In this document: positions 52,881 to 62,940 of the stretch, one piece after another
Layout of the letters: every line of letters begins with the position of its first letter
Numbering within the stretch: position 1 is the first letter of the stretch
Assembly: GCA_944324495.1 (NCBI GenBank)
Contig: CALUWN010000004.1
Span: 62,001-126,000, forward strand
Origin: an uncultured Mucispirillum sp.
GTDB lineage: Bacteria; Chrysiogenota; Deferribacteres; Deferribacterales; Mucispirillaceae
DNA: 64,000 nt
Direction of reading: 5' to 3'
Program-made: the position numbers and the translations under genes
The notes under the pieces: generated by a model
What the model saw: the letters and a program-made list of their open reading frames with translations, nothing else
What the model was told of the DNA's origin: nothing
Database searches by the model: none

Positions 52881-54206
52881 CTACACCTTCTCTTTAATTG
52901 ATTTGCCAAAAAGACCTGTTGGCTTAATAATTAAAATAAGTATTAATATACCAAATGCTATAGCATCTTTATATGATGATAAAACAGGAGTAGCTGTACC
53001 AAAAGTTTCTAATATACCTAAAACAATACCACCAACAACTGCACCAGGAATACTGCCAATACCACCTAACACTGCTGCTACAAAGGCTTTTAAACCATAC
53101 ATTACACCAATATTTGGGTCAAGCTGGCCATAGTTTGTACCTACTAATACACCTGCAATACCTGCTAAAGCTGAGCCAATCATAAATGTTGTTGCAATAA
53201 CTTTATCAGGGTTTATACCCATTAATCTTGATGCGTTTAAATTATGGGATACTGCACGCATAGCAAGCCCAAATTTAGTTTTATGAATAATGTAAAATAA
53301 TATACCCATTAAGACAAAAGAAAAAACTATTATAAATATTCTAAGGTATGAAATATGAAAAGAACCTATAGAAAGCATACCACTGGAAAAACCCATATTA
53401 TAGCTTACAGCAGAATTGCCCCTTAATAACGTTACCATATTTGTTAATATCATAGACATACCAATAGCACTAATTAACGCATTAATACGAGAATTACCAC
53501 CAGTATTACTGCTTTTCATCCTGCTAACCACAAGCCAGTAAACAAGCAGTACGGTAATAAAAGATAAAAACATCATTGTATTAATATCATAATACCATGC
53601 AAGGTATGCAAGCACTATAAATGCAATTAAGTATGTAATAGTATATATAATATGTTTTTGATTAATATTTTCTTTCTTAAAGCCTCTAAAATTATTAAAC
53701 ATATATTTTAAATATGCAATAGTAGCAGCTGAAAGAGATATTAAAATCACTAAAAATAATAATGCTGTACCAAAAGGTATACTGCCTTTACCAAAAACAG
53801 CTATAATTATAATAAGTGCAAGCCCAACAGCAGAACCAATAATTGTTTTTGGAGAGCTTTCCCTTAAAGGTCTGTAAGCAACTCTTTCTACAAAAAGCCC
53901 TAATAAACCACAAAAAATAATGGAAGCAATTATAGCAATATACAACCTGTATTCTGTTAAAAATGATTGTAAACTACTAACAGATGATGGCTCTATACCT
54001 AAAGCAGATACTAAAAACGAACCAATAAAAATATCCACAACTAAAGTAACAGCAAAATATCCAACAAATGCCCCAATCATAAAAATATCACCATGAGCAA
54101 AGTTGATGAGTTTTACTATACCATATACCATAGTATAACCTAATGCAATTAATGCATAGATTCCACCGACAGTTAAACCATTAATGAACTGTTCAACTAT
54201 TAACAC
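52881..54206 (-). CDS. livH: Branched-chain amino acid ABC permease LivH, enlarged
   Basis: A 441-residue permease; LivH is normally about 290-310. The N-terminus (QFINGLTVGGIYALIALGYTMVYGI) and C-terminal half (LAMRAVSHNLNASRLMGINPD, AAVLGGIGSIPGAVVGG) are standard. Between RPLRESSPK and RINALISAIGMS, residues ~117-238 are extra and form about four hydrophobic segments split by a basic loop (FRGFKKENINQK). A second, smaller insert lies at 58-88. The GTG start follows AGGAG. The permease is thus expected to have about 12 membrane spans. The reading frame is intact. Confidence 0.88.
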   Translation of the reverse strand: MLIVEQFINGLTVGGIYALIALGYTMVYGIVKLINFAHGDIFMIGAFVGYFAVTLVVDIFIGSFLVSALGIEPSSVSSLQSFLTEYRLYIAIIASIIFCGLLGLFVERVAYRPLRESSPKTIIGSAVGLALIIIIAVFGKGSIPFGTALLFLVILISLSAATIAYLKYMFNNFRGFKKENINQKHIIYTITYLIAFIVLAYLAWYYDINTMMFLSFITVLLVYWLVVSRMKSSNTGGNSRINALISAIGMSMILTNMVTLLRGNSAVSYNMGFSSGMLSIGSFHISYLRIFIIVFSFVLMGILFYIIHKTKFGLAMRAVSHNLNASRLMGINPDKVIATTFMIGSALAGIAGVLVGTNYGQLDPNIGVMYGLKAFVAAVLGGIGSIPGAVVGGIVLGILETFGTATPVLSSYKDAIAFGILILILIIKPTGLFGKSIKEKV

Positions 54207-54328
54207 TATAATGCTCCTAATCTCTTTTTATAGTTTATTTGTTTTTACAAGCTAAAATTCTAGCATAATCTTACAAAAAAATACAGCATTATTTTATAAT
54301 TTGTTAAATTAATAAAATAATATACTGC

Positions 54329-57300
54329 TTATTCTTCACCAGTAAAATATTTAACACCTGCTTCAAAAAGCCTTTGGTTCATATTGCCATACTGGTTATT
54401 TATATGTACACCATTACCAAACCTTTCACTATGCCCCATTTTACCTAAAGCTCTGCCACATGGGGAGCAAATACCTTCTATTGCCATATCTGAACCATTT
54501 GGATTAAAAGGTGATTCCATAGTAATATTGCCATTTAAATCAGTATATTGAAATAACACCTGCCCGTTTTCAAAAAGCTTATCAATTAAAGCTTTTGGTG
54601 CTGTAAACCTGCCTTCACCATGGGAAACAGGTACAATATCTATTTCACCAATCTGCCTTAAATTCATCCAAGGTGAGTTAAGAGATGTTACCCTTGTATG
54701 CACCATTTGAGAAACGTGGCGTCCTATTTTATTAAATGATAATGTAGCATCATCTACAGTTAAATCGCATATACGACCATATGTTAATATACCTGTTTTA
54801 ATAAGAGCTTGGAAACCATTACAGATACCGATAATTAAACCATCTCGTTTATTTATTAAATCATCTACTGCCTGCCTTACTTTTGCATTTTTTAATACAG
54901 ATACATAGAATTTTCCTGAACCCTCAGGCTCATCACCTGCACTAAAGCCACCAGGCAGTACTAATATTTGAGATTTATTAATTATATCTGCAAATTCGCT
55001 GCAGGAATTAACAGCATCTTCTGTTGTCATATTTCTAAATATAAATGGCTCAACTTCCCTGCTGCCTGCTTTTTCAAAAATACGTTTTGTATCATATTCG
55101 CAGTTTGTGCCGGGTAATGCAAGCACAGCAACTGACGGCTGTACTTTTATATTTGCACATTTTAAACTACTTTTGCCTTTATAATCTCTTGGCTGTATAA
55201 TCTCAGCAACAGACTGAGTGCAGCTTGGGAAAATATGCTCTAAAGGTTTTTGCCACATTGAAAGCATATCTGATAATTTAATATTTTCACCATTAAAAGA
55301 AACTATGCCTTCATTATTAATATCTGCTATTTCTGTGATGTTTTTTACTCCGTCAATCGTATAGCCTTTTTTAGTTTGAATAATAAAACTTGCATAATAT
55401 GGAAAACTTAAATCTTTCATATTAATGTTTTTAATATTAAGCCCAACCATATTACCAAATGCCATTTTAGATAAAGCCTCAATAATACCGCCATTTGTTA
55501 TAGTATATACTGCTTTTACAACTTTATCTTGAATTAATTTATTGAGTGATTTTAAATTTTCTTTAAAACATTCCACATCTATTAAATCATTATCTAATAT
55601 ATTAGTTTTTAATAAATATACATTTCCGCCATCAAGCTCTAACTGGTTTGTAGTAATATTAGATAAATCTGACGGTGCAACAGCAAAAGATATTAATGTT
55701 GGTGGTACATTTATTTCTCTACCTGTATCGCTGTCTTTAAAAGTACCAGACATACTGTCTTTTCCACCAATTGCTGCAAGCCCTAAATCAGTTTGAGCTT
55801 TTAATGCACCAAGAAGAGCTGCCACTGGCTTACCCCACCTTATTTCATCATGGGAAAGCCTTTCAAAATATTCTTGGAACGAAAGGCGTATATCTTCTAA
55901 TTTACCACCTGCTGCTGCAACTTTTGAAACTGATTCAATAACTGCATAATAAGCACCATGAAATGGGCTCCATTCCATAATAAATGGGTTATAGCCTGAA
56001 CTCATGATAGAAACTGTAGTTGTATCGCCTTTTAATACTGGTATTTTTGCAACCATTGATTGAGCAGGAGTATTACCAGTTTTTCCACCAAATGGAGTGA
56101 TTACACTTGATGCCCCAATGGAAGAATCAAACATCTCAACTAACCCTTTTTGAGAGCAAACATTTAAATCTGATAATGTTTTTTCCACAAGCTCTTTAAA
56201 AGAATTTGTGTTTTTATTGTCTATATACTCAGTTTTTTGTGGGTTTTTAATAAATGCTTTCTCACGTCTTAATGCACCAGCACTGTCAAGAAAATCCCGT
56301 GAAATATTAACAATCAATTTTCCGTTATGGTACATTTGCAGGCGGTTTGTATCTGTTACTTTAGCAACAGGGGTAGCTTCTAAATTTTCTTGTTTACATT
56401 CATTAATAAATGCTTCCACATCATTTTTATCAACCACAACAGCCATACGCTCTTGAGATTCTGATAATGCTATTTCTGTACCTGTTAAACCTTCATATTT
56501 TTTTGGCACTTTATTTAAATCAATTTCAAGCCCGTCAGCAAGTTCACCTATGGCAACACCAACACCACCAGCACCAAAATCATTACATTTTTTAATCATT
56601 TTAGAAACATTTTCTTTTCTAAAAAGCCTTTGTATTTTATGTTCTTCTGGTGCATTACCTTTTTGCACTTCTGCACCACAAATCTCAATTGAAGAAGCAT
56701 CATGCTCTTTTGAAGAACCAGTTGCACCACCTACTCCGTCTCTGCCTGTTCTTCCACCTAAAAGTATAATTACATCTGCAGGCTCTGGGCTTATTCTTTT
56801 AACTGCACTTTTTGGGCAGGCACCGATTACTGCACCAGTTTCTAATCTTTTTGCAATAAACCCATCATGATAAAATTCCTGCACATAACCAGTTGTAAGC
56901 CCTATTTGGTTACCATATGATGAAAAGCCTTTAGCAGCATCCTGTACTATTTTTCTTTGAGAAAGTTTTTTACCTTTTAAAAAATCTTCCACAGGTTTTC
57001 TAGGGTCTGCTGCTCCAGTAATCCTCATAGACTGGTAAACATAAGCTCTGCCAGAAAGTGGGTCTCTAATAGCTCCACCTACACAAGTAGCAGCCCCACC
57101 AAAAGGTTCTATTTCTGTTGGGTGGTTATGGGTTTCATTTTTAAACTGTAAAAGCCAAGGTTCTTTTTTGCCGTCAATATTAACATCTATTTCAATAGAG
57201 CAGGCGTTATTTTCTTCGCTTTCTTCTAAGTTATCAAGTAACCCTTTACGCTTTGCATCACGTGCACCAATAACGGCCATATCCATAAGTGTAACAGGTT

Positions 57301-58108
57301 TTGAAGATAACCTATCCCCATATATTTCATCTCTTAAAGTATTGTATTTATCTAATGTTTCTTGGAAAAGCGAGCTGTATTTGCCGTTTTCTATATCTAT
57401 TTTATCTAAAATAGTATTGAATGTTGTGTGCCTGCAATGGTCAGACCAATATGTATCTAAAAGCCTTAATTCTGTTTCTGTAGGGTTGCGTTTTTCTTGA
57501 TTTTTAAAGTAATCTTGAGAAAATTTAATATCATCTATATTCATAGCAAGCCCCATAGATGATATAGTATTTAAAAGCTCACTTTCATTAAAATTTATAA
57601 AATTATCAATAACTTTTACTTCTTCTGGTGTTGTAATATTTAAAGCAAGAGTATTTGGTATATTTTCACCTGCAATACGCTGGTCAATAGTATTTAACAT
57701 TACAGAGATTATTTTATCAAACTGCTCATTAGATATATCTCCAGATAACACATATGTTTTAGCACAGCGTACAATAACATTTTCTGCTCCAGTAATAACT
57801 TTAATGCACTGCTCTGCACTATCTGCACGCTGGTCATACTGTCCCGGTAAATATTCTATGGAAAAATATCTGTTTGTACCAAAATCATACTTATCCATAA
57901 AAATATCGTCTACCATAGGTTCTGCAAAAACTGTATAAAGCGTACTTTCTATTTGAGCTTGGGTTAAGCCTTCCACATCATACCTGTTAAGGATAGTGAT
58001 ATTAGAAATACCTGTAATACCCTCATCATTTTTCAATATATTTAAAAGCCTTTCAGCTTCTACTGCATGGAAGCTTCTTTTTGTAACATAAATACGTTTA
58101 ACAGCCAT
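54329..58108 (-). CDS. purL: Phosphoribosylformylglycinamidine synthase PurL, single-chain
   Basis: Fourth step of purine synthesis: FGAR plus glutamine and ATP to FGAM. At 1259 residues it is the large single-chain enzyme, of the variant common in Clostridia. An N-terminal PurS-like part (1-150) is followed by the linker, the AIR synthase-like domains (SDHCRHTTFNT, ETHNHPTEIEPFGGAATCVGG, then FGAGGVGVAIGE) and a second half with GGKTGNTPAQSM. The C-terminal glutamine amidotransferase (from about 1005) has VLALPGTNCEYDTKR, LPGGFSAGDE and GICNGFQALI, with Cys in ICNG as nucleophile. AGGGGTG precedes the ATG. Confidence 0.94.
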   Translation of the reverse strand: MAVKRIYVTKRSFHAVEAERLLNILKNDEGITGISNITILNRYDVEGLTQAQIESTLYTVFAEPMVDDIFMDKYDFGTNRYFSIEYLPGQYDQRADSAEQCIKVITGAENVIVRCAKTYVLSGDISNEQFDKIISVMLNTIDQRIAGENIPNTLALNITTPEEVKVIDNFINFNESELLNTISSMGLAMNIDDIKFSQDYFKNQEKRNPTETELRLLDTYWSDHCRHTTFNTILDKIDIENGKYSSLFQETLDKYNTLRDEIYGDRLSSKPVTLMDMAVIGARDAKRKGLLDNLEESEENNACSIEIDVNIDGKKEPWLLQFKNETHNHPTEIEPFGGAATCVGGAIRDPLSGRAYVYQSMRITGAADPRKPVEDFLKGKKLSQRKIVQDAAKGFSSYGNQIGLTTGYVQEFYHDGFIAKRLETGAVIGACPKSAVKRISPEPADVIILLGGRTGRDGVGGATGSSKEHDASSIEICGAEVQKGNAPEEHKIQRLFRKENVSKMIKKCNDFGAGGVGVAIGELADGLEIDLNKVPKKYEGLTGTEIALSESQERMAVVVDKNDVEAFINECKQENLEATPVAKVTDTNRLQMYHNGKLIVNISRDFLDSAGALRREKAFIKNPQKTEYIDNKNTNSFKELVEKTLSDLNVCSQKGLVEMFDSSIGASSVITPFGGKTGNTPAQSMVAKIPVLKGDTTTVSIMSSGYNPFIMEWSPFHGAYYAVIESVSKVAAAGGKLEDIRLSFQEYFERLSHDEIRWGKPVAALLGALKAQTDLGLAAIGGKDSMSGTFKDSDTGREINVPPTLISFAVAPSDLSNITTNQLELDGGNVYLLKTNILDNDLIDVECFKENLKSLNKLIQDKVVKAVYTITNGGIIEALSKMAFGNMVGLNIKNINMKDLSFPYYASFIIQTKKGYTIDGVKNITEIADINNEGIVSFNGENIKLSDMLSMWQKPLEHIFPSCTQSVAEIIQPRDYKGKSSLKCANIKVQPSVAVLALPGTNCEYDTKRIFEKAGSREVEPFIFRNMTTEDAVNSCSEFADIINKSQILVLPGGFSAGDEPEGSGKFYVSVLKNAKVRQAVDDLINKRDGLIIGICNGFQALIKTGILTYGRICDLTVDDATLSFNKIGRHVSQMVHTRVTSLNSPWMNLRQIGEIDIVPVSHGEGRFTAPKALIDKLFENGQVLFQYTDLNGNITMESPFNPNGSDMAIEGICSPCGRALGKMGHSERFGNGVHINNQYGNMNQRLFEAGVKYFTGEE

Positions 58109-58211
58109 ATTAATACACCCCTGTGGTATTAAGTTTTTAAAAAAAATTAATTATAATGAATTTTATTTTTTTTTCAAATAATATTTGTATAAATTTGATA
58201 AAATTTTTGTA

Positions 58212-59165
58212 TTATTTTTGCACTTTAAAATACATAGTAATTTGAGCAAAATCATCTCTATCTTCTATGATAGCATCAAACTTCATACTGTTTACATAAT
58301 CATAAGCAAGTTTTTCAACATCTACACTGCTTCTTGTAACAAATGCAATATTATAAGTATTGCCCTGTTTATCAATATTAAATTTAATTGTAACATAAGT
58401 ATCATTTGCTAAAGCAAAAACTGGGTCTTTTGGAACGTACACAACTTTCCTGTTGCCAGATGGTGCAATATCAAAATTATATAAATTTGAGCTTGTTGCT
58501 GATTTGCTTCTTGCAGAAGCTGCCTCCTGTTTTACTTGGTTTGCAACTTCCTGTTTATTACTAGATGAAGCACCACTTTCACTGCTTTTTAATGATGCAA
58601 GCTCATTTGCCACATCAAGTTCTCTTTGGTTTTCAACCATTTCATTTGGTATGTTTGGTTTTGGTATATCTGGAAGTTTAACTTCTGGAATATCCATATT
58701 TGTGGTAAGGGGCACATTAATATCTGGTAAAACAAGTGGGTCATCTGCACCTTTTGGCCTGAAAGGTTTTTCTTCTACCTGCTTTTCAACTGATTTTTCC
58801 TGCGCTTTTTCTTGTGGTTTTTCTTTTGCAGCAGTCTGATTTTTCACATCAGGTTTTTTATTATCAACTTGAACGGATGCCTGCTTTTGCTCGCTTTGTT
58901 TTTTTACATTTTCCTGTTTAGGTGATTCTTTTTTATTAGGCTCTTCCTTTTTTACAGGTTCTTTTTTTTCTGTTGGAATATTCTTCTGCTCCACCACTTT
59001 TTTAGGCTGTGGAGTAGCTTTTTTTTGCACTTCCTCTTTTTTTATCTCTATTATGGATACAGGCACAACTTCATTCTTTTTCAGCTTCTTTTCAGGCAGC
59101 GGTAAAAGTAAAATACCAATATGCACAAGGATTGATATAATAAGGACAACGGCAAATAATCTCAC
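58212..59165 (-). CDS. tonB: TonB energy-transducing protein
   Basis: A 317-residue protein. One N-terminal membrane helix (LFAVVLIISILVHIGILLL), then a long periplasmic region of about 200 residues rich in Lys, Glu, Pro and Gln with KKEEPNKKE-like repeats, then a TonB C-terminal domain (PSGNRKVVYVPKDPVFALANDTYVTIKF to YFKVQK). It transmits proton-motive force from ExbB/ExbD to outer-membrane receptors or other partners. The GTG at 59165 is preferred because it follows AAGGA; the frame extends upstream 16 codons inside exbD. Directly after exbD. Confidence 0.85.
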   Translation of the reverse strand: MRLFAVVLIISILVHIGILLLPLPEKKLKKNEVVPVSIIEIKKEEVQKKATPQPKKVVEQKNIPTEKKEPVKKEEPNKKESPKQENVKKQSEQKQASVQVDNKKPDVKNQTAAKEKPQEKAQEKSVEKQVEEKPFRPKGADDPLVLPDINVPLTTNMDIPEVKLPDIPKPNIPNEMVENQRELDVANELASLKSSESGASSSNKQEVANQVKQEAASARSKSATSSNLYNFDIAPSGNRKVVYVPKDPVFALANDTYVTIKFNIDKQGNTYNIAFVTRSSVDVEKLAYDYVNSMKFDAIIEDRDDFAQITMYFKVQK

Positions 59166-59172
59166 AGATATA

Positions 59173-59571
59173 CTATTCCTTTGTAGCAATAGCAAATTTA
59201 GCATAGTCTGCACTTTTTGCTTTATCTATAACAAAAACAACTTTACCATGCATTGCTTTTTCATCTGCTTCAATAATTACAGTAGCTTCTGGGTGAATAT
59301 CTTTTAAAGTTTTAAGCCTTGATTCAAGCTCATCATCTTTAATAGATTCTCCGTCAATAAAAAGTGCTCCTGCACTATCCACTGCCACACGGATATTCTT
59401 TTTATCCTCAACGGCTTCGCCTTTTGCTTTTGGCAGGTCCATTTTAATAGATGTTGGAGTAACAAATGAAGTTGTTACTGCAAAAAATATTAAAAGAATA
59501 AATACAACATCAATAAGTGGCGTAATATTTATTATAATATTTGTATCTCTTTTTGTATCACGAAAACGCAT
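59173..59571 (-). CDS. exbD: ExbD/TolR-type proton channel subunit
   Basis: A 132-residue protein with one membrane helix. NITPLIDVVFILLIFFAVTT contains the proton-carrying Asp21 of the ExbD/TolR family. The C-terminal ~90 residues form the periplasmic domain (KMDLPKAKGEAVEDKKN). Eight bases behind exbB. Confidence 0.92.
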   Translation of the reverse strand: MRFRDTKRDTNIIINITPLIDVVFILLIFFAVTTSFVTPTSIKMDLPKAKGEAVEDKKNIRVAVDSAGALFIDGESIKDDELESRLKTLKDIHPEATVIIEADEKAMHGKVVFVIDKAKSADYAKFAIATKE

Positions 59572-59579
59572 AGAGCTTC

Positions 59580-60191
59580 CTATTTTTGTTCTTCTTTAAA
59601 TAAAAGGTTCATAACTTCAGAAGATGCTTTTTCTAAATCATTACCTATTGCATCAGCTTTTGCTCTAGCTATAAAGTAAAAAATCTGTGCAGGAATAGCA
59701 ACCACAAGCCCAGCAGCAGTAGTTAACAAGGCTTCTGCAATACCTGAAGATAATGCTTCTGCATTACCTGTACCTTGCAACGCTATAACATCAAATATTT
59801 TAATCATACCTAAAACTGTACCTAAAAGCCCTAAAAGTGGTGCAATAGCCACAATAGTTTGTAAAGACGGCAAGTATCTGTCTAATTTTGAAGCTTCGCT
59901 TCTGCCAGATTCTTCTGCCACTTCTAAAAGCCTTGATAAAGGCAGGTCTGTATTTGAAATAATAGATTCAGAAATACGTGCAAGAGCTGAATTATTAGAT
60001 TTACATACTTCTACAGCTTCGCTCATATTTTTCTTTTTTAAAAGGTTTACAAGCTGTTCTTTAAACGCTTTTGGTACAAATTTTTCCTTACGTAAAGCTA
60101 CTAATCTTTCTATAAAAACAGCTAAAGATATAACAGACAGTAGTATTATAGGATACATTACAATACCACCTTTCTGTACTAATTCCCACAT
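59580..60191 (-). CDS. exbB: ExbB/TolQ/MotA-type proton channel subunit
   Basis: A 203-residue protein with three membrane helices (GGIVMYPIILLSVISLAVFIERL, IVAIAPLLGLLGTVLGMIKIF, GIAEALLTTAAGLVVAIPAQIFYFI) and the large cytoplasmic loop of the family. TTAAGLVVAIPA and LGLLGTVLGMI are strong ExbB/TolQ signatures. It forms the pentameric channel with ExbD. Follows the TPR gene by 16 nt. Confidence 0.93.
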   Translation of the reverse strand: MWELVQKGGIVMYPIILLSVISLAVFIERLVALRKEKFVPKAFKEQLVNLLKKKNMSEAVEVCKSNNSALARISESIISNTDLPLSRLLEVAEESGRSEASKLDRYLPSLQTIVAIAPLLGLLGTVLGMIKIFDVIALQGTGNAEALSSGIAEALLTTAAGLVVAIPAQIFYFIARAKADAIGNDLEKASSEVMNLLFKEEQK

Positions 60192-60207
60192 ATAAAGCCT
60201 CCAAAAC

Positions 60208-62940
60208 TTACTTTCTGCTAATATTTACTTTTTGATTAGCCTGAGATTTTTCATTTTTTATACTATATTCTTTTAAAATCTTTTCAACAACTGACAGCTC
60301 TTTTTCTTTTTTTCTTTTAGTATAACTTGCTTTTGCACCTATTAAGTTTTCTAAGGCATACTTTTCTTCAGGAAATAAATAGTAGCCTTTCATAAATGTA
60401 ACAGAAGCATCTGCTGTTTTACCACTTTCAAACTGGTCTTTACCTATTCTCCATAATGATGCAGAACGTACTGCTGGAGTTGATGTTTTTGAAAGTTCTA
60501 CAATATAATCCATATGTTTTTCATATTCTTTTTTATTTGATAAATCAATAAACCTTAAAATACCATTTTCCCACATTTTAGGTGAAGTTGTTTTCAATTT
60601 CTCAGCAGCCCATATAACATCTTCTGCCATATTACTCATTCCAGCAACTCTGCTGTAAGCTGGTTTTGAAAACCTATCACTTTTTTCTGCAACTTCTTTA
60701 TAAACATCCATTGCTTTATTTTTATCAATATATTCTAAACATTCAGCTTTCATAAAAAGTGCATCTTCTGCTGCTGTGCCACCTTTTGCTATAATCTTAT
60801 CAGCATCTGTTACGCAGTTATCATATCTGCCTGTAAATTTAAATAATTTTGCTCTTGTTTCTAATACATTAGGATAATACTGTGATTGTGGGTAGTTATC
60901 CATAAAAAAGTTAACATACCCAATAGATGTATTAGTTGATTTAACATCTAAAGCATATGAAGCAAATTCTGAAATAATTAAATCTTTATTTTCAAATTCT
61001 GCACTTTTTTCTATGAAATTAAGTTTATCATCAACAAACTCTTTTCCTTTTTTCTCTTTTTTAGCTATTTCAAAAAGCCCAGTAATAGATTCATAAATAT
61101 AATCACCAGATATTATAAGCTCATTATAATCTTTTTTTGCATCCTGCAACCTATTATAAGCTGCTAAAAGTTTTGCTCTTTCCAGTTTAAAATCTGGAGT
61201 TAAGTTTTTAAGCCCTTCCATATAATCAAGAGCTTTTTTGCCCTGCCCTGCTAAAATAAGCTGTTGCACACCACTTGAAAATATACGGATATCGCTTCTA
61301 TTTTCACGCATAATTTTTTCAGCTTCTAATGGTCTTTTTTCTTTAAAATAACACATCATTAGTAAAAATTTAGAATCTGGTGACGGTTTTTTAATTTTTA
61401 AAACTTCATCTAAAGCTGATTTATATTTTTTACTGTTATAGTAAACATTGGCTTTAATAAGCCTTGACCTGTCATCAGTTTTATCTTTTACATATGAAAA
61501 TGCCTTTTCTTCATCATTTAATGCAAGGTATAAATCACCTTTTAATATATGGCAGTATGAAGTATTACAGTCATCTACAAGCATTAAAGCATCATCATAT
61601 TTTTCTTTAAGATAGTAGATTTGAGCAAGCATAAATTTTGCTAAAGTAAGTTTTTCATAATCTAAACCAGAGGATATAAACCTTTGGAAATTATACTCTG
61701 CTCTATTCATATCCACATATAAGCTTGCCATGCCTTGATAAAAATATGATGCATTAAGCAGTGATTTATTAAACCCAATCAGCGAGAAAAAAAGCATAGA
61801 ATTTACATAATCTTTCTTCTCAAAATATTTTATACCTGTATAAAAATAAACATAGTCATTAGTGGCACGTTCTTTAAATTTAAAACTTTGTAAAAATTCA
61901 GGTGTAATAGTAGTAAATTTTTCACCTACTGCATAAAAAAGAAGTGATAATTTTTCATTATCGCTTTTTATCTGCATTATTTTTTCTTCAGCAGCTTTAA
62001 GCCTGTTTTCTGCCACATCTATTTTAGCATTTAATAAATAATAAACATCATTTTTAGGCAGTTTTTTAATATATTCTTTTGCTTTTGCAGTATTATTAGA
62101 CATTATATAAGAATCAGCAATAACTGGTATAATGCTTTCATCCTCTATATTGCTGGCAGCTTTTTCCACTTGTTTATACTGCTTTAAAAAATAATAGCAT
62201 ATTATACGCATATTTTTATAAACTGGGTAAGTTTCTTCCATTGCGGGATGATTATTTAATGATTGTAAAATATCTTCATATCTATCTTTTGAATATAAAT
62301 ATTCAATCCATTTTGAAAGGCTGAAATCGGTGAAATCAATATTTCTAGCAACTGCATCTTCCATTATATTATATTTTCTAAGTTCAGAACTTATGAGAAA
62401 TAATGCATCTTGAGCAAGTAAAGAATATTCATCTTTCTTATCAAGCAGTGATAATAATATATCTATTGCTTCCTGCTGGCTGCCTGTATAAAAAAGGCTC
62501 ATACCATATAAAAACTTAGTTTCTGAATCAAAATCGCTTTTAACAAGCTTCTTTTCAAACCTTTCATATGATGAAACAGTATCAATATAATCTTTATTAA
62601 GAAAAGATTTTACAACATTATTGCGAAGTGCTTTTGCGCCAACAAATAAAGAAGTAAATCTTGCGGAATTTGGGTCTTTATAAATAAAGCCGGGCTCTTC
62701 TGATGTATAGTCCCTTTTATCACCGCCTGCAAGCTCCTGTTTACGCACCTGTAAATATATATCCATTTGGCTAGGCATACTAAAATTAAACTGGATAGCT
62801 GTATAGCTTGGTCTAACTTTAAAATTAGTTATTTCCTGCCCAGTAAAAGAATAATTAGGCACAGTAATCTGCCCATAAGCAGCCATAACAGCTATATTTA
62901 AAATTATCAAAACAGCAGCAAGGCGTTTTATAATCACCAT
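60208..62940 (-). CDS. Exported TPR-repeat protein of the TonB operon
   Basis: A 910-residue protein with a signal peptide (KRLAAVLIILNIAVMAAYGQ). A short N-terminal beta-rich stretch (FKVRPSYTAIQFNFSMPSQ) is followed by about 20 helical hairpins of the tetratricopeptide type, for example DALFLISSELRKYN, AEKIMRENRSDI, NVLETRAKLFKFTGRYDN. The mature protein is periplasmic, possibly attached to the outer membrane or wall. It is cotranscribed with exbB, exbD and tonB, so it probably takes part in a force-coupled envelope process. Overlaps surE by seven bases. No precise family assigned. Confidence 0.65.
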   Translation of the reverse strand: MVIIKRLAAVLIILNIAVMAAYGQITVPNYSFTGQEITNFKVRPSYTAIQFNFSMPSQMDIYLQVRKQELAGGDKRDYTSEEPGFIYKDPNSARFTSLFVGAKALRNNVVKSFLNKDYIDTVSSYERFEKKLVKSDFDSETKFLYGMSLFYTGSQQEAIDILLSLLDKKDEYSLLAQDALFLISSELRKYNIMEDAVARNIDFTDFSLSKWIEYLYSKDRYEDILQSLNNHPAMEETYPVYKNMRIICYYFLKQYKQVEKAASNIEDESIIPVIADSYIMSNNTAKAKEYIKKLPKNDVYYLLNAKIDVAENRLKAAEEKIMQIKSDNEKLSLLFYAVGEKFTTITPEFLQSFKFKERATNDYVYFYTGIKYFEKKDYVNSMLFFSLIGFNKSLLNASYFYQGMASLYVDMNRAEYNFQRFISSGLDYEKLTLAKFMLAQIYYLKEKYDDALMLVDDCNTSYCHILKGDLYLALNDEEKAFSYVKDKTDDRSRLIKANVYYNSKKYKSALDEVLKIKKPSPDSKFLLMMCYFKEKRPLEAEKIMRENRSDIRIFSSGVQQLILAGQGKKALDYMEGLKNLTPDFKLERAKLLAAYNRLQDAKKDYNELIISGDYIYESITGLFEIAKKEKKGKEFVDDKLNFIEKSAEFENKDLIISEFASYALDVKSTNTSIGYVNFFMDNYPQSQYYPNVLETRAKLFKFTGRYDNCVTDADKIIAKGGTAAEDALFMKAECLEYIDKNKAMDVYKEVAEKSDRFSKPAYSRVAGMSNMAEDVIWAAEKLKTTSPKMWENGILRFIDLSNKKEYEKHMDYIVELSKTSTPAVRSASLWRIGKDQFESGKTADASVTFMKGYYLFPEEKYALENLIGAKASYTKRKKEKELSVVEKILKEYSIKNEKSQANQKVNISRK

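Noticed and set aside
52040-52909. Start of livM at 52909
   Set aside because: The extra ten codons overlap livH and are not part of the family. The ATG at 52879 has AAGGTG upstream.
58453-58839. Plus-strand open frame of 128 codons
   Set aside because: It is the antisense of the Lys/Glu/Pro-rich region of tonB. It has no ribosome site and an unlikely composition of Ser, Phe and Gly.
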